A stretch of 32,865 bases of DNA from Kocuria rosea subsp. polaris (GCA_023896275.1 MLDA01000029.1:1-32865), one strand, 5' to 3'; shown: positions 23,139-31,722, counted from the stretch's first letter. Made by a program: numbers and translations. Notes: generated from the letters alone by a model not told the origin.

Positions 23139-24449
23139 TTGCGTACACACGCCCGCAGGAACTGGACAGCAGTCTCTTCGCTTGCCGCAGTTGCACTGCT
23201 CGCATCCGGATGTTCAGGCGCTACCGAATCCCCGAATGCCGGCGGTGAAGGGGAAGACGTCACCCTCACCGTCGCCACATTCAACAATTTTGGCTACACC
23301 GATGAACTCCTCAAGGAGTACACCGACGCCAACCCGCATGTCACCATCAAGCAGCAGAAAGCCGCGACGGCGCCGGACGCTCGGACGAACTTGACCACGC
23401 GCCTGGCTGCCGGAGGCGAAGGCCTCGCGGACATTGAGGCCATCGAGATCGACTGGATGCCGGAACTCTCCCAGCTCCCGGATGCGTTCATGGACTTGTC
23501 GTCGCCTGACGTTGAAGGGCGCTGGCTCCCCTGGAAGGAAGCTCAGGGGCGCACAGCCGACGGCACGTTGATCGGGTACGGAACCGACATCGGGCCCCAG
23601 GCTGTCTGCTATCGCGAGGATCTGGTCAAAGCGGCCGGCCTGCCATCGGACCCCGCTGAGTTCGCTGAATTCCTCGGCGGCGAAGATGCGACGTGGGACG
23701 ACTACTTTGAAGCCGGCCACCAGTTCGTCGCCGCTTCCGACGCCCCGTGGTACGACTCGGCCAACGCCACGTTCCACAGCATGGTGGGTCAGCTCGAAGC
23801 CGCCTACGAGGATAGCGAAAGCGGCGAACCGACCAACCTCGAAGACAACAAGACCGTCAAGGACATGTTCGAACAGGTCCTGACCGAGTCTGAGGATCTC
23901 TCGGCCGGACTCTCGCAGTGGGAAGGCGACTGGGATTCGGCGTTCCAGAACGACGGATTCGCCACCATGCTCTGCCCCGCGTGGATGACGGGACCGATTG
24001 AAGAGCGCGCCGGTGGAGTCGACGGTTGGAACATCGCCGACGTCTACCCGGGCGGTGGCGGCAACTGGGGCGGATCCTTCCTGACCGTCCCGGCCACGGG
24101 CGCCCACACCGAAGAGGCTCGGAAACTCGCCGCCTGGCTGACCGACCCGGAACAGCAGATCGCGGCCTTCGAAACTGCGGGCACCTTCCCCAGCCAGACG
24201 GAAGCCCAGAGTGCTCAGGTTCTTCTGGACTCAAAGAACGAGTTCTTCAACGATGCGCCCACGGGGGAGATCTTCTCCGCACGGGCAGTCGCACTGAACG
24301 ACGCTCCGGTGGTGTTCCGCGGGGAGAACTACTTCACCATCCACTCAGCGATCCAGGACGGAATCACCCGGGTCGACGTGGACAAGTCGCAGAGTATTGA
24401 CGACTCCTGGAACGGCGTGTTGACCGCCTTCTCAGAACTCGGTTTCTGA
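23139..24449 (+). CDS. cebE: Cellobiose/cello-oligosaccharide ABC transporter substrate-binding lipoprotein (CebE-like)
   Basis: The 436-residue protein starts at TTG 23139, with a strong AAAGGAG 5 nt upstream. The same frame is open far upstream, but that part is non-coding leader. A lipoprotein signal with lipobox LASGC puts the lipid cysteine at residue 25. The mature protein is a family 1 extracellular solute-binding protein (LTVATFNNFGYTDELLKEY, GTDIGPQAVCYREDLVKAAGLP, AAWLTDPEQQIAAFETAGTFPS). It should capture cello-oligosaccharides outside the membrane and deliver them to the two permeases downstream. The sugar assignment rests on context: cellulases on one side, beta-glucosidase on the other and CebR-type operators at the promoter. 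The ATPase gene is absent; related systems share the MsiK ATPase encoded elsewhere. Confidence 0.9.
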   Translation: MRTHARRNWTAVSSLAAVALLASGCSGATESPNAGGEGEDVTLTVATFNNFGYTDELLKEYTDANPHVTIKQQKAATAPDARTNLTTRLAAGGEGLADIEAIEIDWMPELSQLPDAFMDLSSPDVEGRWLPWKEAQGRTADGTLIGYGTDIGPQAVCYREDLVKAAGLPSDPAEFAEFLGGEDATWDDYFEAGHQFVAASDAPWYDSANATFHSMVGQLEAAYEDSESGEPTNLEDNKTVKDMFEQVLTESEDLSAGLSQWEGDWDSAFQNDGFATMLCPAWMTGPIEERAGGVDGWNIADVYPGGGGNWGGSFLTVPATGAHTEEARKLAAWLTDPEQQIAAFETAGTFPSQTEAQSAQVLLDSKNEFFNDAPTGEIFSARAVALNDAPVVFRGENYFTIHSAIQDGITRVDVDKSQSIDDSWNGVLTAFSELGF

Positions 24450-24489
24450 CCCGGAGACCGCAGTTCGCCGCGGCGTGCTGGCGACTCGC

Positions 24490-24520
24490 GTCGGGCGTCC
24501 TGGTTTCCAGGGCGCCCGAC
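24490..24520 (+). other. Intra-operon hairpin between binding protein and first permease
   Basis: GTCGGGCG-T-CCTGG-TTT-CCAGG-G-CGCCCGAC folds into a long stem with a 3-nt loop and one internal mismatch, 41 nt after the binding-protein stop. No U-run follows. Such structures often stabilise the upstream message or terminate part of the transcripts, giving more binding protein than permease. Confidence 0.75.
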
Positions 24521-24560
24521 GAATCCCCTGACACTCCCAAAACACTTCGAAGGAACATAC

Positions 24561-25583
24561 ATGTCTGTCCAAGCGCCTGTTAAACCTGTGCCGGTTGCAG
24601 AGAGGACACCCCGCCGGATCGCGTTCAGGCAGACGCGAGGTAATTGGGATGTCAAGATCTCGCCCTACCTGTACATTTCCCCCTTCTTCATCCTCTTCGC
24701 CCTCACGGGACTCATTCCCCTCGCCTATACCGGCTACGTCTCTGTCCATGAGTGGCACCTGTTGCGCGGCCAGGGCGAGTTCGTTGGCCTCCAGAACTTC
24801 GTCGACGTGTGGAACCAGCCGACCTTCTGGCTGGCACTTCGCAATACGTTCTCGATCTTCTTGCTCTCCTCGGTTCCGCAGGTGATCACTGCCCTGCTTC
24901 TCGCGGCGGTACTCAATGCCAACATCCGCGCCAAGACCTTCTGGCGAATGGGCGTTCTCCTGCCCTATGTTGTTGCACCTGTCGCCGTTGGACTGATTTT
25001 CTCCCGGTTGTTTGGAGACCAGTACGGGCTCATCAACGCCATTCTGGAGATTTTCGGAATGGATCAGATCGCCTGGCACTCAGATGTGATTCCCAGCCAC
25101 ATCGCCATCGCGAGCATGGTGAACTTCCGCTGGACCGGATACAACACGCTGATCTTCCTGGCGGCGATGCAGGCCATCCCGAAGGAGCTCTACGAGGCGG
25201 CGATCATCGACGGCGCTGGACGAGTCCGGCAGTTCATCTCCATCACGGTCCCGCAACTGCGCGCCACCCTCATCTTCATCATCGTGACGGCGACCATCGG
25301 CGGTCTTCAGATTTTCGACGAACCGCGTGTCTTCGATGCGGCCGGAAACGGCGGGGCGAGCAAGCAGTGGATCACCGTAACCATGTACCTCTACGACTTG
25401 GGCTGGGGCAATCAGAGAAACTTCGGACGCGCCTCCGCAGTGGCCTTGATCCTGTTCTTCATCATCATCGCCATCGGTGTCATCAACTACGCCATCACCC
25501 GAAAAATCTCGAACTCCGGCCCCACGAGGCCCGGTAGAAGTGGGAAAAAGACGACCATCTCAAATCCTCGGAGGACAAAATGA
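24561..25583 (+). CDS. cebF: Cellobiose ABC transporter permease (CebF-like)
   Basis: The 340-residue protein is a MalF-type inner-membrane permease with about six membrane helices (for example YLYISPFFILFALTGLIPLAYTG and ALILFFIIIAIGVINYAI). It has the cytoplasmic EAA loop KELYEAAIIDGAGRVRQFISITVPQL, which contacts the ATPase. It pairs with the next gene to form the sugar channel. The ATG has GAAGGAA upstream. Its 3' end overlaps the second permease by 4 nt (ATGA), so the two are translationally coupled. The substrate is inferred from the locus. The C-terminal tail after the last helix is long and basic (about 30 residues), which I cannot assign a role. Confidence 0.92.
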   Translation: MSVQAPVKPVPVAERTPRRIAFRQTRGNWDVKISPYLYISPFFILFALTGLIPLAYTGYVSVHEWHLLRGQGEFVGLQNFVDVWNQPTFWLALRNTFSIFLLSSVPQVITALLLAAVLNANIRAKTFWRMGVLLPYVVAPVAVGLIFSRLFGDQYGLINAILEIFGMDQIAWHSDVIPSHIAIASMVNFRWTGYNTLIFLAAMQAIPKELYEAAIIDGAGRVRQFISITVPQLRATLIFIIVTATIGGLQIFDEPRVFDAAGNGGASKQWITVTMYLYDLGWGNQRNFGRASAVALILFFIIIAIGVINYAITRKISNSGPTRPGRSGKKTTISNPRRTK

Positions 25584-26491
25584 CTTCCCTTCCCGTCATT
25601 GCCCAGACCTCCGGCAGAGGCGCAGCACGCTCGACCGCACGCAGGCGGCAGCGCCTGGCCGCCGGTGCCAACGGCCGGCCGGGCTGGGTCACCTACGCGA
25701 TTCTCGGCGCGGTCCTGATCATCTCCGCCTATCCGCTCTACTACACGTTCCTCCTGGCCTCATCGGACCAGCTCACGATCTCCAAGACGGCGATTCCGAG
25801 CCTGATTCCCGGCCAGGACCTGTTCGCGAACCTCCAACGAATTCTCGCCTCGGATATTCCGTTGCTGAAGGGGCTCATAAATTCCACCGTGGTGGCCGTG
25901 CTTCAGTCCCTGTCGGTGGTCATCTTCTCCACGCTGGCGGGCTTCTCCTTCGCCAAGCTGCGCTTCAAAGGCCGCGGGCCTCTGCTCGTCTTCGTCATTG
26001 CCACCATGGCCGTGCCCACTCAGCTCGGTGTGATTCCGATGTTTGTGGTGATGTCCAATATCGGGTGGTCCGGAAAGCTCGCCGCCGTGATCGTTCCGGG
26101 CATGGTGACCGCATTCGGGGTGTTCTGGATGACCCAGTACCTCGAGAACGCCCTGCCGTTTGAGCTGATCGAGGCTGCCCGCGTGGACGGCGCCTCCATG
26201 ATCCAGACCTTCTGGAACGTAGCGCTACCCGCGGCACGCCCTGCGGCCGCAATGCTCGCCCTGTTCACTTTCATCGGGAGCTGGACGAACTTTTTCTGGC
26301 CGTCGATCATTCTCACGAACCAGAACCCAACACTTCCCATGGTGGTACGCCAACTGCAGGCCGGCTACTTCCAAGATTATTCACTCATCATGTCGGGCGT
26401 GATTCTCTCGACGATCCCCTTGATCATTTTGTTTATCTTCGCGGGCAAACAGCTCGTTACCGGAATTATGGCAGGAGCCGTTAAAGGATGA
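25580..26491 (+). CDS. cebG: Cellobiose ABC transporter permease (CebG-like)
   Basis: The 303-residue MalG-type permease has a basic cytoplasmic N-terminus of about 35 residues, six predicted helices and the EAA loop PFELIEAARVDGASMIQTFWNVALP. It forms a heterodimer with the preceding permease. The ATG at 25580 has CGGAGGA 5 nt upstream and overlaps the previous stop (ATGA); its own stop overlaps the beta-glucosidase start in another ATGA. This tight packing places import and intracellular hydrolysis in one message. Confidence 0.92.
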   Translation: MTSLPVIAQTSGRGAARSTARRRQRLAAGANGRPGWVTYAILGAVLIISAYPLYYTFLLASSDQLTISKTAIPSLIPGQDLFANLQRILASDIPLLKGLINSTVVAVLQSLSVVIFSTLAGFSFAKLRFKGRGPLLVFVIATMAVPTQLGVIPMFVVMSNIGWSGKLAAVIVPGMVTAFGVFWMTQYLENALPFELIEAARVDGASMIQTFWNVALPAARPAAAMLALFTFIGSWTNFFWPSIILTNQNPTLPMVVRQLQAGYFQDYSLIMSGVILSTIPLIILFIFAGKQLVTGIMAGAVKG

Positions 26492-27978
26492 ATATCAACA
26501 GTACGGAAAGCATCGAGTTTCCCGAGGGCTTCCTGTGGGGCGCGGCCACCGCAGCGTTCCAAGTGGAGGGCGCAAGCCAGAGCGACGGCCGAAAAGACTC
26601 CGTGTGGGACACCTTTGCGCGGATCCCGGGGGCTGTCCTGGGGGGCGACAACGGCGAGGTCGCTTGCGATCAGTACAACCGCTACCGTGACGACGTCGCG
26701 CTGATGAAGTCACTGAACCTTGATGCCTACCGATTCTCGATCTCTTGGGCACGGGTGCGCCCCGATGCTGCTCAGGGTCCCTCGGGGATCAACCAGTTGG
26801 GGGTCGACTACTACTCGCGCCTTGTCGATGAACTGCTCGCCAACGACATCCTCCCGTGGGTGACGTTGTTCCACTGGGACCACCCGGCGGCTCTGGAGGA
26901 AACGGGCGGCTGGGCCAACCGCGACGCCGCTTACCGCTTCACGGAGTACGCACTGACGATGCACGATGCGCTCGCGGACCGTGTCTCCGTCTGGACGACC
27001 CTCAACGAACCCTGGTGCTCTTCGTTCCTTAGCTACGGGGCAGGCGTTCACGCTCCCGGCAAGCTCTCCTACCCTGACGCCCTGGCCGCGGCGCATCATC
27101 AAATGCTCGGGCACGGATTGGTCGTCCAGGAGCTCCGGAAGCGCCAGCCTGAGGCAAACCTCGGCATCACCTTGAACTTCACGGTGGCCGATCCCGTCGA
27201 TCCCAGCGATCCGCAGGATGTCGACGCCGCGCGGCGCATCGACTGCCAGATGAACCGCGTCTTCACGGATCCCCTGCTCCTCGGCGAATACCCTCAGGAT
27301 CTCTTCCCCGACCTGGCCGAGGCCGGGCTCGGCGGCGTGCTCGAGTCCTTCATCCAGGATGGCGACCTCGAGATCATCTCCACCCCGATCGACACCCTCG
27401 GAGTGAACTACTACCACGGGGAGGAAGTTTCCTACCGCGAGTACCCCGACGCGGTCGACGGCAGCGCGCCCGTCCCGCGAACCACTCAAGCGCCCTACCC
27501 CGCCGCCGAGGGAGTCAAAGTCCGCAACCGCGGTCTCCCCATGACGGATCAGAACTGGGAGATCCAGCCCGAGGGACTGACCCGCCTGCTCACCCGCCTG
27601 CACAACGACTACACGGGCCCGCGCAACGTGGCCCTGTACGTCACGGAGAATGGCTGCGCCTTCGACGACGTCCCCGATGCCTCGGGCTACGTGGACGACC
27701 AGAACAGGCTCGGCTTCTACGACGCGCACCTGCGGGCGATCAAAGATGCGCTCGACTCCGGTGTCGATGTTCGCGGCTATTTCGCGTGGTCCCTGCTGGA
27801 TAACTTCGAGTGGGCCTGGGGGTACAGCAAACGCTTCGGGATTGTGGGGGTTGATTTCGAGAGCCAGAAACGCACGGTCAAAGCTAGCGGTCACTGGTAC
27901 GGTCAGGTAGCCAAGGACAACGCAATCCCGGCACTGCGGGGAACACCCGCTGAGCCGGCGATGGAAATGAATGGTTAG
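26488..27978 (+). CDS. Cytoplasmic GH1 beta-glucosidase
   Basis: The 496-residue enzyme has no signal peptide and shows full GH1 landmarks: FPEGFLWGAATAAFQVEG, the acid/base Glu174 in TLNEP, the nucleophile Glu387 in YVTENG, and the substrate-binding YFAWSLLDNFEWAWGYSKRFG. It should hydrolyse imported cellobiose and short cello-oligosaccharides to glucose in the cytoplasm. Its start overlaps the permease stop (ATGA), and its end overlaps the following LacI-type gene by 8 nt, so it is cotranscribed with the importer. The gene name used in relatives is bglC or bglB, but which applies cannot be decided from the sequence. Confidence 0.95.
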   Translation: MNINSTESIEFPEGFLWGAATAAFQVEGASQSDGRKDSVWDTFARIPGAVLGGDNGEVACDQYNRYRDDVALMKSLNLDAYRFSISWARVRPDAAQGPSGINQLGVDYYSRLVDELLANDILPWVTLFHWDHPAALEETGGWANRDAAYRFTEYALTMHDALADRVSVWTTLNEPWCSSFLSYGAGVHAPGKLSYPDALAAAHHQMLGHGLVVQELRKRQPEANLGITLNFTVADPVDPSDPQDVDAARRIDCQMNRVFTDPLLLGEYPQDLFPDLAEAGLGGVLESFIQDGDLEIISTPIDTLGVNYYHGEEVSYREYPDAVDGSAPVPRTTQAPYPAAEGVKVRNRGLPMTDQNWEIQPEGLTRLLTRLHNDYTGPRNVALYVTENGCAFDDVPDASGYVDDQNRLGFYDAHLRAIKDALDSGVDVRGYFAWSLLDNFEWAWGYSKRFGIVGVDFESQKRTVKASGHWYGQVAKDNAIPALRGTPAEPAMEMNG

Positions 27979-29038
27979 CTTCGTGAAGAGTTCAGACCGG
28001 TACCCGCTCGCGGCGGATTCGCCTCCAACGCTCGATGAGGTCGCGGCAGCGGCCGGGGTCTCCCGTTCGACCGCGTCCCGCGCGATCAACGGGGGCCTGC
28101 GGGTCTCCCCGGCCGCGCAATCGGCTGTCGACGCGGCGGCGAAGGTCCTGGGTTACAGCCCGAACCGCGCTGCCCGGTCTTTGGTCACCCGCCGCACGGA
28201 TTCCATCGCCCTGGTGATTCCGGAACCCGACGAGCGCGTCCTGTCCGATCCGTTCATCGGCGCCACCCTGCGCGGGATCAGTGCTGCTCTTGGCCCGTCC
28301 AACAAACAGCTGGTCCTGCTCATTGCCCGCCCGGACGAGTCCGGGGCACGCATCGGCGCCTACCTGCACAGTGGGCAGGTGGACGGCGCCGTCATCGTCT
28401 CCCACCACCGCAAGGACAGGCTGGAGGATGCTGTCCTCGGGTCTCGCCTTCCGGCGGTGTTCGTGGGACGGCCTTTCCACGATGAGGACAGGCTGCACTA
28501 CACCGACGTCGACAGTGTGGCCGGTGGGCGCTTGGGGACTGAGCACTTGATCAGCCTCGGGCGCCGCCGGATCGCGCACATCGCTGGCCCGCAGGACATG
28601 ACGGCAGGAAAGGATCGTGCCAGCGGGTGGCGCGACGCCCTCCAAGCCGCTAATCTTCCGGCGGATCTCTACGGCCAGGGGGACTTCACGACGGCGTCGG
28701 GGCAGGAGGCCATGGAGCGCCTCCTGCGCATCGAGCCGGAGATTGACGCCGTGTTCGCCGCCTCTGACCTCATGGCCGTGGGTGCGCTCGCTGCCCTGAG
28801 GGAACACGGAAAGTCCGTCCCCGGGGATGTCGCCGTGGTTGGCTTCGATGATCTGGGCGGCGCGGCCAACGCCTCTCCCCCGCTCAGCACGGTGCGCAAC
28901 CCGGTTGTGGAGATGGCTTCGTCTGCCGTTGAGCGGTTGCTGGGGCTTCTCGACGACGGAGCGGCGCTTACGGAGAAGCCGGCTCCCGTCGTGTTCTTCC
29001 CCGAGCTGGTTGAACGCGACAGCACGCAGGGGCGCTGA
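27971..29038 (+). CDS. LacI-family regulator at the end of the cellobiose operon (CebR-like, copy B)
   Basis: The 355-residue protein has the headpiece PTLDEVAAAAGVSRSTASRAIN, hinge LGYSPNRAARSLVTRRTDS and a complete sensor domain. As the last gene of the cebE-cebF-cebG-GH1 message it would repress its own operon, giving negative feedback relieved by cellobiose or a related sugar. The headpiece is closer than copy A to the CebR pattern I remember (T-L-E-E-V-A-x-x-A-G-V ... S-R-x-I-N-G), so it is the better candidate for binding the GGAAGCGCTCC-type sites. The ATG at 27971 overlaps the GH1 stop; a GTG four codons in is an alternative start. It converges with the LuxR-type gene. Confidence 0.9.
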   Translation: MVSFVKSSDRYPLAADSPPTLDEVAAAAGVSRSTASRAINGGLRVSPAAQSAVDAAAKVLGYSPNRAARSLVTRRTDSIALVIPEPDERVLSDPFIGATLRGISAALGPSNKQLVLLIARPDESGARIGAYLHSGQVDGAVIVSHHRKDRLEDAVLGSRLPAVFVGRPFHDEDRLHYTDVDSVAGGRLGTEHLISLGRRRIAHIAGPQDMTAGKDRASGWRDALQAANLPADLYGQGDFTTASGQEAMERLLRIEPEIDAVFAASDLMAVGALAALREHGKSVPGDVAVVGFDDLGGAANASPPLSTVRNPVVEMASSAVERLLGLLDDGAALTEKPAPVVFFPELVERDSTQGR

Positions 29039-29053
29039 CGCGCCAGATCGTCC

Positions 29054-29071
29054 GGTCCAGACGTCTAGACC
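29054..29071. terminator. Near-perfect palindrome between convergent regulator genes
   Basis: GGTC-C-AGACGTCT-A-GACC is an 18-bp palindrome with one mismatched pair and no real loop, spanning the stop codon of the LuxR-type gene. It may assist bidirectional termination in the 26-bp gap, but it lacks U-tracts, and a protein-binding site is equally possible. Confidence 0.35.
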
Positions 29072-31407
29072 AGGCCCCAGCGGTTCGCCGCGGCCATCGC
29101 CTCGGTCCGCGAGGAGACACCGAGCTTCGCGTAAAGCGAGGACGTCTGCGACTTGACGGTGTTGTCGGAGACGAAGAGCTTCTCGGCCGTCTCCTTGCGC
29201 GTCAACCCGCGCCGGAGGCAGTCCAGGATGTCGCGTTCGCGCGGGGTCAACCGCGGCCGCTCGTCCAGCCCGGGGAACGGCCTGAACCCCACGCTGTCCA
29301 GCCGGTCCAGGTCGATCTGGGGCAGGATGCCGAGCCGGCGCACCTCCTCGCGCCGCTCCGGGACCTGCCACAGCGGCACCAGCCCGATCAGCGAGTGCGG
29401 CGCCGCCGGGTAGTCGGCGATGAACGCGGCGACGTCGTCGTCGTCCTTGCCCGTGGCGGCCAGCAGGCCGCCGGCGATCTTGCGTTCGCGCGGCGGCGGG
29501 TCGAGCGCGAGCGCGCGCCGGGCCAGACCGCGGCCGTCGGCGATGCCGCCGAGGCTGATCGTCGCCCACGCCCGGTAGACGAGCCCGTCGACCGTGTCGC
29601 CGAGGCGCTTCTCGGCGATCCGCAGGGCCTCATGGGGCCGCTGCCGCGCGAGTTCCGTCTCCGCGCGCAGCACGGCGGTCAGGCGCACGGCGAGCGGGCT
29701 GCCGGCGGCGACGGCCCGGTCGACGACGGCGCGCTCGAGCATGCGATCGATGTCGCCCACGCGCCCCTCGAGGAGGGCGAACCGGCCCAGGGCCAGGAGG
29801 TGCAGCGGCCACTTGTCGGAGTTGTCGGGGAAGTCCGGTAGCGCGGCCAGCTCGCGCCGGGCGCCGTCGAGGTCGAACTGGTCGATCGCCGTCAGGGCCG
29901 CGGCGACGGTCAGCGCGCCCTCGGCGCGCGTATGTCGCCCGTGCTCCGCGACGACCTCGCGGCCGCGCTCGATCCACTCGGTGGCGACCCGCAGGTCCCC
30001 ACGGATCGCGTGCAGGACCGCCAGCCCGCCGCTGGAGACCTTGAGCGCGTCCCAGTGCGGCACCCGCCGGGCGCGGCTCTGCGACAGCTCGTAGCCCGCG
30101 AAGGCCTGGGGAATGTCGTCGGCCAGCAGCGACGTCAGCCCGATCTCGAACCCCGCGATCGCGTGTACGGAGGGGCCGACGTCGTTCGAAGCGACCGAGC
30201 TGATCCGGAGGGTGTCGGTGGCGGTGGCGTAGGCGTCGTCGTACATACCCAGCCGGCGCTCGTAGATCATCAGGCCCGTGGCGGTCGTGAGCGCGAGCGG
30301 GCGCTGCCGGCTGCGGGAGGAGCGGTGTTCGGCGCGCAGCTCGGCGATGATCTCGGACTCGTCCGGCTCGCTCGTGACGGGCAGTGCGGTGTTGAGTTCG
30401 TTCGGGTCCAGCAGCACCTGCCCAGCGCGCACCACGGGGTAGCCGCGGGCCACGTGCCTCGGCACGGAGCGGAAGGCGCGGATCAGCAGGGCCTGGTCGT
30501 CGTTGAGCAGCCGCGCCCAGCCGGCGAGCAGCAGCGGCACGAGGGTCTCCCACTCGCCCGCGTCCAGCGCCGTGCGGACGCCTTCGGCGTATTCGCCGGA
30601 GCCGAAGAGGGCCCGTGCCGCCTCGCGGACGGCCGCGCGCGCCGCGTTCGGGTCGCGTTGGTAGAGGGCGGAGCTGCACGCGCGGCGCACGGCCTGCGGG
30701 ACCCGGTCGCCCTGGACAATCCCGGCCCGCCGGGCCGCGTCGAGGCCGAGCGCGAGCGTTCCCGACTCGGTCTGGGCGAGCGCCTCCGCCGTGGCCAGTG
30801 GGAACTGCCCGATCCGCGTGAGCACGTCGGCGGCGGGCTGCGCGGAGATCCACGGCAGCCACGCGTCGTCGACGGAGGACTGCAGGTGCCGGGCCGATTC
30901 CGCCGGGTCGCCGCCGCGGGCGAGCAGGATGTCGAACCCGCGCAGCCACCCGCCGACCACCGGCCATGCGGCGTCGAACCACGCCTCGAACGGCATCTCG
31001 GCGTCGGCGGGGTACGCGCGGCGGGTGGTCTCGAGGGCCTCATCGCGCGTGAGCAGCAGGTCGCGCGGTCCGGCGACCACGCCGCCAAGTTCGCGGATGA
31101 CATCGCCAACGGCGGGGTGCGGGGGCAGTACGACGGCGATGCTGACGCCGGCTTGCGCGGCGCGCGCGTCGGCGATCGCGCGACGCAGCGCGTCGGACGC
31201 CTCCGCGGGGTCGCCGAAGAATTCTGCCGGCCCCAGCGTGATGACCGGCCGGCCGGCGTCGGACTGGCGCTGGGCCGCCCAGACGGCGGCGACGTCGCGC
31301 CGGCCGATCCCGGAGGGGCCGCGGACACCGACGAGGCAGACGGGCAGGAGGCGCTCCGCAAGGCGTGGCCACACCGGCGGCTCAGGCCGTGCTGGCAGCA
31401 CACTCAC
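29065..31407 (-). CDS. Large LuxR-family (LAL/MalT-like) regulator with damaged Walker A motif
   Basis: The protein of about 780 residues ends in a clear LuxR helix-turn-helix (LTPRERDILDCLRRGLTRKE, then LFVSDNTVKSQTSSLYAKLGV). The long middle is helical and repeat-like, as in the TPR-type sensor part of MalT/LAL regulators. The N-terminus has a P-loop remnant, GPSGIGRRD (about residues 30-38), where the Lys-Thr of Walker A is Arg-Arg, so ATP binding is doubtful. The ligand is unknown. The start GTG at 31407 is chosen for a GGGGA site 7 nt upstream; the frame stays open 20 codons further to a GTG at 31467. It is convergent with the cellobiose operon and divergent from the sigma-factor gene, whose expression it may control. 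Composition is much more GC-rich than the cellulose locus. Confidence 0.85.
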   Translation of the reverse strand: MSVLPARPEPPVWPRLAERLLPVCLVGVRGPSGIGRRDVAAVWAAQRQSDAGRPVITLGPAEFFGDPAEASDALRRAIADARAAQAGVSIAVVLPPHPAVGDVIRELGGVVAGPRDLLLTRDEALETTRRAYPADAEMPFEAWFDAAWPVVGGWLRGFDILLARGGDPAESARHLQSSVDDAWLPWISAQPAADVLTRIGQFPLATAEALAQTESGTLALGLDAARRAGIVQGDRVPQAVRRACSSALYQRDPNAARAAVREAARALFGSGEYAEGVRTALDAGEWETLVPLLLAGWARLLNDDQALLIRAFRSVPRHVARGYPVVRAGQVLLDPNELNTALPVTSEPDESEIIAELRAEHRSSRSRQRPLALTTATGLMIYERRLGMYDDAYATATDTLRISSVASNDVGPSVHAIAGFEIGLTSLLADDIPQAFAGYELSQSRARRVPHWDALKVSSGGLAVLHAIRGDLRVATEWIERGREVVAEHGRHTRAEGALTVAAALTAIDQFDLDGARRELAALPDFPDNSDKWPLHLLALGRFALLEGRVGDIDRMLERAVVDRAVAAGSPLAVRLTAVLRAETELARQRPHEALRIAEKRLGDTVDGLVYRAWATISLGGIADGRGLARRALALDPPPRERKIAGGLLAATGKDDDDVAAFIADYPAAPHSLIGLVPLWQVPERREEVRRLGILPQIDLDRLDSVGFRPFPGLDERPRLTPRERDILDCLRRGLTRKETAEKLFVSDNTVKSQTSSLYAKLGVSSRTEAMAAANRWGLV

Positions 31408-31685
31408 CCCAGGTTCCCCAATCCACTTGTTCCGTCGTCCGTTGGTGCCGTCGCCCCGCGGGACCACCCGCGGGCGGGAGACAAACCACCCTCCATATTC
31501 ACCAGCGCACCACGATACATCGTTCCAATACTAGAGGCCCGGCCTGGGGGTCCGCCGGGTGAACGCAGGATGGACGGCTTCGTCGAAAGAGCCGCCAGAG
31601 ACCGCCCACCTTGGTTTTTCTTGAGCTTCCGGCCGCGGCGCGAAACCACCTGTGCGCGCCCGGCCGCCGCCGCTGCTTCCCTTCA

Positions 31686-31699
31686 GAACACGCGTGTTC
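31686..31699. promoter_or_regulatory. Perfect 14-bp palindrome overlapping the sigma-gene -35
   Basis: GAACACGCGTGTTC is a perfect palindrome whose right half supplies the predicted -35 (GTGTTC). A dimeric regulator bound here would compete with polymerase. The binder is unknown; the divergent LuxR-type protein is a candidate. Confidence 0.6.
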
Positions 31700-31722
31700 A
31701 TTGGTATTCTGCGTGATATAGA
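31694..31722 (+). promoter_or_regulatory. Candidate promoter of the sigma-factor gene
   Basis: GTGTTC (31694-31699) and TATAGA (31717-31722) are spaced by 17 nt. The -10 is good and the -35 weak, consistent with an activated or regulated promoter. The resulting leader would be about 135 nt. Confidence 0.45.

Noticed and set aside
26710-28089. Long minus-strand open frame opposite the GH1 gene
   Set aside because: It is antisense to an enzyme with intact catalytic motifs, and its composition is that of a mirror frame.
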